DNA from: Bacteroidota bacterium
GTDB lineage: Bacteria > Bacteroidota > Bacteroidia > Bacteroidales > FEN-979
Direction: 5' to 3'
NCBI GenBank assembly: GCA_026391755.1
Contig: JAPLDN010000229.1
Coordinates: 1-11,227, forward strand
DNA length: 11,227 bases
The notes under the pieces are model-generated. The model saw nothing but the letters and a program-made list of their open reading frames with translations. It ran no database searches and was not told the DNA's origin. Of this stretch, positions 6,466-11,227 are shown one piece after another (position 1 is the first letter of the stretch; every line of letters begins with the position of its first letter). Position numbers and translations under genes: made by a program.

Positions 6466-9330
6466 ATGATCACTGACAATTTTGCAAGAAGACACAACGG
6501 CCCGTTCGGCGCCGAAATCGAAAAAATGCTTGAAAAGATCGGGGTCAGGAACCTCGAGCAGCTTATTGAGGAAACTGTACCATCGGCCATCCGCCTTAAG
6601 ACCTCCCTGAACCTGCCGAAGGGCATGAATGAATACCAGTACCTGAACCATATCAAGGGCATTGCAGCAAAGAACAAACTCTACAAGACATATATAGGCC
6701 AGGGGTATTATAACACGATCACCCCGGCTGTTATCCTCAGGAACATCCTCGAAAATCCGGGATGGTATACAGCATACACGCCATACCAGGCCGAAATTTC
6801 ACAGGGTCGCCTCGAGGCCTTGCTTGACTTCCAGACTATGATCAGCGATCTTACCGGCATGCCCATAGCCAACGCTTCCCTTCTTGACGAAGGCACGGCT
6901 GCTTCGGAAGCGATGATCATGTTGTTTAACGCCCGCGACCGTGAATCGGTCAGAAGAGGGGCAAATAAGTTTTTTGTGGCGGATGGTATTTTTCCACAAA
7001 CTGCGGATGTGATTAGGACAAGGGCCCTGCCTCTGGGGATACAACTTGTTTTTGGAAAGCATTCAGAGTTTGCACCGGATAATGCATTCTTCGGTTCAGT
7101 TTTACAATACCCCGATCAATATGGTGAAATTACAGATTACCGCGCTTTTGTCGACTCCTGCCATGCACTGAAAATCGGCGTTGCCGTTGCAGCCGACATC
7201 CTGGGACTGGCTTTGCTCACTCCTCCCGGGGAATGGGGGGCGGATGTGGTATTCGGTTCGTCACAGCGTTTTGGCATACCCATGGGATACGGCGGTCCGC
7301 ATGCAGCATTCTTCGCTACGAAAGAGGACTTCAAACGGCAGATGCCTGGACGTATCATAGGCGTTTCGGTTGATGCCAACGGAAACCGGGCCCTGAGAAT
7401 GGCATTGCAGACACGTGAACAACACATAAAACGCGAACGTGCCACATCAAACATCTGCACTTCACAGGTATTGCTGGCCGTCATGGCCGGTATGTACGGA
7501 GTGTATCATGGCCCGAAAGGCATAAAACAGATCGCTCGCCATATCAACATACTTACCGGTGTTCTTTCACAGGAAATTCAGAAATACGGGTACCGGCAGC
7601 TGAACCGGCATTTCTTTGACACGGTTTGTATAGAACTTCCCGAAGGTTTGACTTCAGATAGGCTCAGGCTCAGGGCATTAGAGCAGAAGATCAACATACG
7701 GTATATGGGTGAGAAACTTGTCGGCATCAGCGTGGATGAGACCACAGACCTTGCCGACATAAACCTGATGCTTAAACTGTTTGCAGAAGCCAATGGGAAA
7801 GGCTTTACGGAATTCATCTGCAACCCGAAGGAATGCGAGCAGATCACCACCATTCCTGCTGAACTCACAAGGTCATCCGCCTTCATGACACAAAAGGTAT
7901 TCAACTCCTATCATTCCGAGACCGAGATGATGCGTTACCTCAAGAAACTCGAGATCAAGGATCTTTCACTCAATCGTTCGATGATCCCTCTGGGTTCCTG
8001 TACTATGAAGCTGAACGCGGCATCTGAGTTGTTTGCACTGAGTTATCCCGAATTCGGCGGGGTCCACCCTTTCGTTCCCAAAGACCAGGCCGAAGGGTTC
8101 CAGTACCTGATCAACGAACTGGAGAAAGACCTCTGCGAGATCACGGGCTTTGATGCAGTTTCATTTATGCCCAATTCAGGGGCTGCCGGGGAGTACGCCG
8201 GATTGCTTGTGATCAGGCAATATCATATCAGCCGGGGCGACGGGCACAGGAACGTATGCCTGATACCTTCATCGGCCCACGGCACGAACCCTGCAAGCGC
8301 TGCCATGGCGGGTATGCAGGTAGTAGTTGTGAAATGCGACGAGCATGGTAATATCGACACCAATGACCTGCGTGAAAAAGCAGTACATTATAAAGACAAT
8401 CTTTCGGCCCTTATGGTAACCTATCCTTCGACCCATGGTGTGTTCGAAGAAAACATACTGGAGATTGTGAATATGGTTCATGAAAACGGGGGACAGGTAT
8501 ATATGGACGGGGCTAATATGAATGCCCAGGTCGGCCTGACCAATCCCGGAATGATAGGAGCTGATGTTTGCCATCTTAACCTGCATAAAACTTTTGCCAT
8601 TCCCCATGGTGGAGGCGGTCCGGGCGAAGGCCCGATTGCGGTCGCAAAGCATCTTACTCCTTTCCTGCCGAGGCATACCGAGGTCGCTTCCGGAGGAAAA
8701 ACCGGGACCACCGCTGTGGCTTCAGGCCCATACGGAAGTGCACTGATCCTGACTATTTCCTATGCCTATATCAAACTGATGGGAGGTGAAGGATTGACGG
8801 AAGCCACGAAAATGGCTATTCTTAACGCCAACTATCTTAAATCATGCCTGGAGCCTTACTACCCTATACTTTATTCGGGAAAGAACGGCCGCTGTGCTCA
8901 TGAGATGATTGTTGACTGCAATGGAATAACGAGGCAAACCAATATAGGGGCTATCGACATCGCCAAAAGGCTTATGGATTATGGGTTCCATGCCCCGACT
9001 GTGGCTTTTCCCGTACATGGCACCCTGATGGTTGAGCCCACCGAGAGCGAACCTTATTACGAGCTGAACCGCTTTATAGAAGCAATGATTTCCATTAAAG
9101 GCGAAATTGACGAGGTTGCCTCGGGCAAAGCAGATAAAATTGTGAACGTGATCATGAAGGCGCCTCATACCGCGGCCATGGTTTCGGCCGATGAATGGAC
9201 CCTGCCCTACTCCCGTCAGAAGGCGGCATATCCTATGCCATGGTCTGGTGACGACAAATACTGGCCTACAGTAACACGAATCGATGATGCATTCGGCGAC
9301 AGGAACCTTGTGAGTACCTGTATAGGGTAG
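6466..9330 (+). CDS. gcvP: Glycine dehydrogenase (decarboxylating), P-protein of the glycine cleavage system
   Basis: This PLP enzyme decarboxylates glycine and passes the aminomethyl group to the lipoyl arm of H-protein (GcvH). T-protein then forms 5,10-methylene-THF. It has 954 residues as a single chain (E. coli 957), so it is the fused form and not the split GcvPA/GcvPB. The N-terminal half (about 1-440) begins FARRHNGP and includes YTPYQAEISQGRLEALLDFQ-type sequence and the LLDEGTAASEAM segment. The C-terminal half has SMIPLGSCTMKLN (about 505-517), SSAHGTNPASA, and NLHKTFAIPHGGGGPG with the PLP lysine at Lys708. The ATG at 6466 directly precedes the typical N-terminus and follows a good promoter. 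gcvT and gcvH are not in the window. It ends base-to-base with the convergent PLP gene. Intact and confidently identified. Confidence 0.98.
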   Translation: MITDNFARRHNGPFGAEIEKMLEKIGVRNLEQLIEETVPSAIRLKTSLNLPKGMNEYQYLNHIKGIAAKNKLYKTYIGQGYYNTITPAVILRNILENPGWYTAYTPYQAEISQGRLEALLDFQTMISDLTGMPIANASLLDEGTAASEAMIMLFNARDRESVRRGANKFFVADGIFPQTADVIRTRALPLGIQLVFGKHSEFAPDNAFFGSVLQYPDQYGEITDYRAFVDSCHALKIGVAVAADILGLALLTPPGEWGADVVFGSSQRFGIPMGYGGPHAAFFATKEDFKRQMPGRIIGVSVDANGNRALRMALQTREQHIKRERATSNICTSQVLLAVMAGMYGVYHGPKGIKQIARHINILTGVLSQEIQKYGYRQLNRHFFDTVCIELPEGLTSDRLRLRALEQKINIRYMGEKLVGISVDETTDLADINLMLKLFAEANGKGFTEFICNPKECEQITTIPAELTRSSAFMTQKVFNSYHSETEMMRYLKKLEIKDLSLNRSMIPLGSCTMKLNAASELFALSYPEFGGVHPFVPKDQAEGFQYLINELEKDLCEITGFDAVSFMPNSGAAGEYAGLLVIRQYHISRGDGHRNVCLIPSSAHGTNPASAAMAGMQVVVVKCDEHGNIDTNDLREKAVHYKDNLSALMVTYPSTHGVFEENILEIVNMVHENGGQVYMDGANMNAQVGLTNPGMIGADVCHLNLHKTFAIPHGGGGPGEGPIAVAKHLTPFLPRHTEVASGGKTGTTAVASGPYGSALILTISYAYIKLMGGEGLTEATKMAILNANYLKSCLEPYYPILYSGKNGRCAHEMIVDCNGITRQTNIGAIDIAKRLMDYGFHAPTVAFPVHGTLMVEPTESEPYYELNRFIEAMISIKGEIDEVASGKADKIVNVIMKAPHTAAMVSADEWTLPYSRQKAAYPMPWSGDDKYWPTVTRIDDAFGDRNLVSTCIG

Positions 9331-10530
9331 TTATTTCATCTGGTCGAGACAATGCTTGATCTTTTCCCAGCTGCGTTCGATATCGTTGTCGAGGCCAACC
9401 GAAAACCTGATCAGGCCTTCCGATAAGCCCATTTCTCTCTGGATATCTTCAGGTACTTCCGAAGAAGTGCTCTTACCCGAATTACTGAACAGGGTTTTAA
9501 AATAGCCCAGGCTCACGGCAAGATATCCCACGCCTTCGAGTTCCATAGCCTCCATAAGCCTGGAAGCACGCACTGCCGTTTCCATATCGATTGCAATCAT
9601 AGCTCCGAAGCCGAATTCCGGGTTCATGATCTTTTTGAGGACTTCATATCCCTTGTGCTCAGGGTGACCAGGGTAAATAATCTTCGTGCCGTTTTCTTTA
9701 AACTTACCGGCCAGGTAGGAGGCATTTTTACTGTGCTGTTTCATCCGGATATGCAGTGTATGAAGGTTTTTCAGGATGCTGGAAGAACGGAGGGGTTCCA
9801 GCGAAGGGCCAAGCAGCATGGCCGTGCCGCTGTTCACATCGCAGAGTGCATCAATAAATTCCTTATCACCGCAGATAGCCCCGGCCACACAATCATTCTT
9901 CCCGTTGATGAATTTGGTCATGCTGTGAACCACGATATGGGCTCCATGCTGGGCAGGGGCTACTATCATGGGAGTGAAGGTATTATCAACCATCAGCTTG
10001 ATCCCGTGTTCATTAGCGATCTTTGCCAGCTCGGGGATATCGCTGATCTGGAGCAAAGGGTTCGTCATGGTTTCGGTATAAATGATCCGGGTGGCAGGGC
10101 GGATGGCATCGCGCACCTGATCCAGCCTGGTGATGTCGACAAAAGTTACGTCTATATTGAATTTTTTAAGGTAGTTGTTCAAAAAAGCAAAGGTTCCCCC
10201 GTAGACTGTCATCGAGCAGATGATATGGTCTCCGCTTTTTACCAGTTGGAAGATCGCGCAGGTGATAGCCGCCATTCCGGAAGCGGTGACCCAGGCCGAT
10301 TCTGTTCCTTCCAGCGCTGCAAGGGCATCAGCAAGGTACTTGTTCGTTGGATTCCAATGGCGGGAGTATAGGTAGCAGCCTTCCTGCTGGCCGGCGAATG
10401 TTTCGCTCATGGTTATGGCCTGCATGAAGGTGTAGGTAGCTGAATCCGTAATAGAAGGATTCACGTCGCCGTATTCACCGAACTGAAGCAGGTCGAAAAT
10501 ACGGGTTGAAGGATCGTTAGTCTTTTTCAT
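9331..10530 (-). CDS. PLP-dependent trans-sulfuration enzyme (cystathionine gamma-synthase/gamma-lyase/methionine gamma-lyase family)
   Basis: This is a Cys/Met-metabolism PLP enzyme of 399 residues from the ATG at 10530, the usual family length. Visible motifs are YSRHWNPT (Tyr55, Arg57, which bind PLP phosphate from the neighbouring subunit), the TASGMAAI loop, VYGGTFAFL (Tyr110 stacks on PLP), the DNTF segment with Asp182, and HSMTKFINGKND with the Schiff-base lysine Lys206. Overall it resembles methionine gamma-lyase, but the Cys that typifies those enzymes (YGCT, Cys116 in Pseudomonas) is Gly112 here, so gamma-lyase or gamma-synthase activity on cystathionine or homoserine esters is equally possible. 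The reading frame extends to a TTG at 10551, but that codon lies in the promoter -7 box, so the ATG at 10530 is preferred. It has its own putative promoter, and thrH lies 113 bp upstream on the same strand. The family is certain and the exact substrate is not. Confidence 0.92.
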   Translation of the reverse strand: MKKTNDPSTRIFDLLQFGEYGDVNPSITDSATYTFMQAITMSETFAGQQEGCYLYSRHWNPTNKYLADALAALEGTESAWVTASGMAAITCAIFQLVKSGDHIICSMTVYGGTFAFLNNYLKKFNIDVTFVDITRLDQVRDAIRPATRIIYTETMTNPLLQISDIPELAKIANEHGIKLMVDNTFTPMIVAPAQHGAHIVVHSMTKFINGKNDCVAGAICGDKEFIDALCDVNSGTAMLLGPSLEPLRSSSILKNLHTLHIRMKQHSKNASYLAGKFKENGTKIIYPGHPEHKGYEVLKKIMNPEFGFGAMIAIDMETAVRASRLMEAMELEGVGYLAVSLGYFKTLFSNSGKSTSSEVPEDIQREMGLSEGLIRFSVGLDNDIERSWEKIKHCLDQMK

Positions 10531-10548
10531 AATGCCGGAAAATTTTTT

Positions 10549-10580
10549 CAAAGTTACAAAGGTCCTTCTAATTCAGGAAA
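10549..10580 (-). promoter_or_regulatory. Putative promoter for the trans-sulfuration enzyme gene
   Basis: On the minus strand TAACTTTG (10556-10549) matches the -7 consensus TAnnTTTG exactly, with TTTC (10580-10577) as a one-mismatch -33 box 20 bp upstream. It would give a leader of about 10-15 nt before the ATG at 10530. The gene could also be read through from thrH, as no strong terminator lies between them. Confidence 0.5.
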
Positions 10581-10643
10581 GAATAATTCCGAACCCGGAA
10601 CCTGTGCCTGGAATGATTTAAAACCGAATTATTGTGATTTCCC

Positions 10644-11227
10644 TTAGCCAATAAATCTCGACATTATTGCCTTTACCTCCTCATAGTCATAGGTAACAGG
10701 GAAATGGGGATATTCATTGATCACATTCTGGGGAGGGCGGAAGAGTATACCTTCCTCTGCCTGCCTTAGCATTGAAACGTCATTATAGGAATCACCCATG
10801 GCGATAACCTGGTACCTCAGTCCCTGCAAGGCCTCTACAGTCCTGCGTTTAGGGTCTGGCTGCCGCATTTTAAAATCCACTATGCGGTTGGTCTCGTCGG
10901 TGACAAGGGAATGGCAGAATAAGGTGGGCCTGCCCAGCTTTTTTATCAGGGGTTCGGCAAACTGGATAAATGTGTCGGAAACTATGATAAGCTGTGTTCT
11001 TTCCTTGACCCACTGAATGAATTCCAGGGCTCCTGGCAATGGCTCTATCTGTGCTATAACGTCCTGGATGTCATTAAGTTTTAACCCATGTTCCTCAAGG
11101 ATCCTGATCCTCCATCTCATCAATTTTTCGTAATCAGGTTCATCGCGGGTGGTACGGCGGAGTTCAGGGATGCCGGTTTTTTCGGCTACATTAATCCACA
11201 CTTCCGGTGTGAATACGCCTTCGAGGT
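10644..11227 (-). CDS. thrH: Partial ThrH-type phosphoserine phosphatase / phosphoserine:homoserine phosphotransferase
   Basis: This HAD-superfamily enzyme, as known from Pseudomonas ThrH, releases serine from phosphoserine and can pass the phosphate to homoserine. The frame is open to the right edge. A GTG at 11201 could be read as a start, but the upstream codons encode LEGVFTPEVWINVAEKTG, matching the ThrH N-terminus (DLEGV.PEIWI..AEKTG), so the true start lies just beyond base 11227, about 7-8 residues away. The nucleophile Asp codon of DLEG is cut by the edge, with only its last two bases (AC) inside. Visible are the cap region (TTRDEPDYEKLM...ILEEHGLKL), HAD motif II IIVSDTF, the motif III region MRQPDPKRRTVEA and motif IV AMGDSYND, ending FRPPQNVINEYPHFP and MSRFIG. 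It lies upstream of the trans-sulfuration gene on the same strand. Confidence is high from end-to-end resemblance. Confidence 0.93.
   Translation of the reverse strand, partial: LEGVFTPEVWINVAEKTGIPELRRTTRDEPDYEKLMRWRIRILEEHGLKLNDIQDVIAQIEPLPGALEFIQWVKERTQLIIVSDTFIQFAEPLIKKLGRPTLFCHSLVTDETNRIVDFKMRQPDPKRRTVEALQGLRYQVIAMGDSYNDVSMLRQAEEGILFRPPQNVINEYPHFPVTYDYEEVKAIMSRFIG

Noticed and set aside
9655..10371. 238-codon plus-strand open frame opposite the trans-sulfuration gene
   Set aside because: It is a shadow frame. The minus strand carries clear PLP-enzyme motifs throughout, and the plus translation shows no recognisable domain.
10586..10599. Small hairpin TTCCG-aacc-CGGAA between thrH and the trans-sulfuration gene
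   Set aside because: The stem is only 5 bp and is not followed by a clean T-run on the minus strand, so it is too weak to call a terminator.
11199..11201. GTG as start of the ThrH-like gene
   Set aside because: Upstream codons to the window edge encode the conserved LEGVFTPEV stretch of the ThrH N-terminus, so the gene is cut by the edge.
1..11227. Mobile element, CRISPR, phage or defence island
   Set aside because: I saw no inverted or direct repeat series, transposase, integrase or defence domains. All long frames are explained by housekeeping or family-level genes.

Overview
The window looks like a chromosomal segment from a member of the Bacteroidota, probably near Bacteroidales/Marinilabiliales. 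Three things point there. The promoters fit the Bacteroidota pattern TTTG-N(19-21)-TAnnTTTG. The starts are A/T-rich with no clear Shine-Dalgarno sequence. Several proteins are typical of the phylum: the 'asparagine synthetase B'-named GATase-like family, a BFN-UVR protein and a lipoprotein with a Cys-Lys-Lys mature start. The content is chromosomal core metabolism. I see no mobile element, phage gene, CRISPR array, tRNA or rRNA, and no stretch above 300 bases without a gene.

Layout from left to right. The 3' part of a GATase-like gene (1-1032, +) runs in from outside and converges on a four-gene minus-strand unit. In transcription order that unit is the BFN-UVR protein (3779-3183), thyA (3179-2385), folA (2375-1887) and a lipoprotein of unknown role (1890-1039). 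The gaps are 3 bp, 9 bp and a 4-bp ATGA overlap. A 142-bp divergent promoter region (3780-3921) separates this unit from hppA (3922-6333, +), a membrane-integral pyrophosphatase that ends in a strong intrinsic terminator. The -33 box of the next promoter overlaps the T-tract of that terminator, and this promoter drives gcvP (6466-9330, +). gcvP abuts, with no intergenic base, a convergent PLP-dependent trans-sulfuration enzyme (10530-9331, -). Behind that lies a thrH-type phosphoserine phosphatase/homoserine kinase-like gene (-) cut by the right edge.

Much of the segment concerns one-carbon and serine/glycine/sulfur amino-acid metabolism. ThrH can supply serine and GcvP feeds glycine carbon into methylene-THF. 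ThyA uses methylene-THF to make dTMP and releases DHF, which FolA reduces, while the trans-sulfuration enzyme works on Cys/Met/homoserine compounds. The genes lie in separate transcription units, so this is a neighbourhood and not one operon. HppA couples hydrolysis of biosynthetic PPi to ion pumping.

I found no convincing new multi-gene system. The points most worth a second look are the pyrophosphatase, which looks like the divergent K+-independent H+-pumping group, the lipoprotein coupled to folA, the misnamed GATase-like protein, and the compact promoter/terminator layouts.
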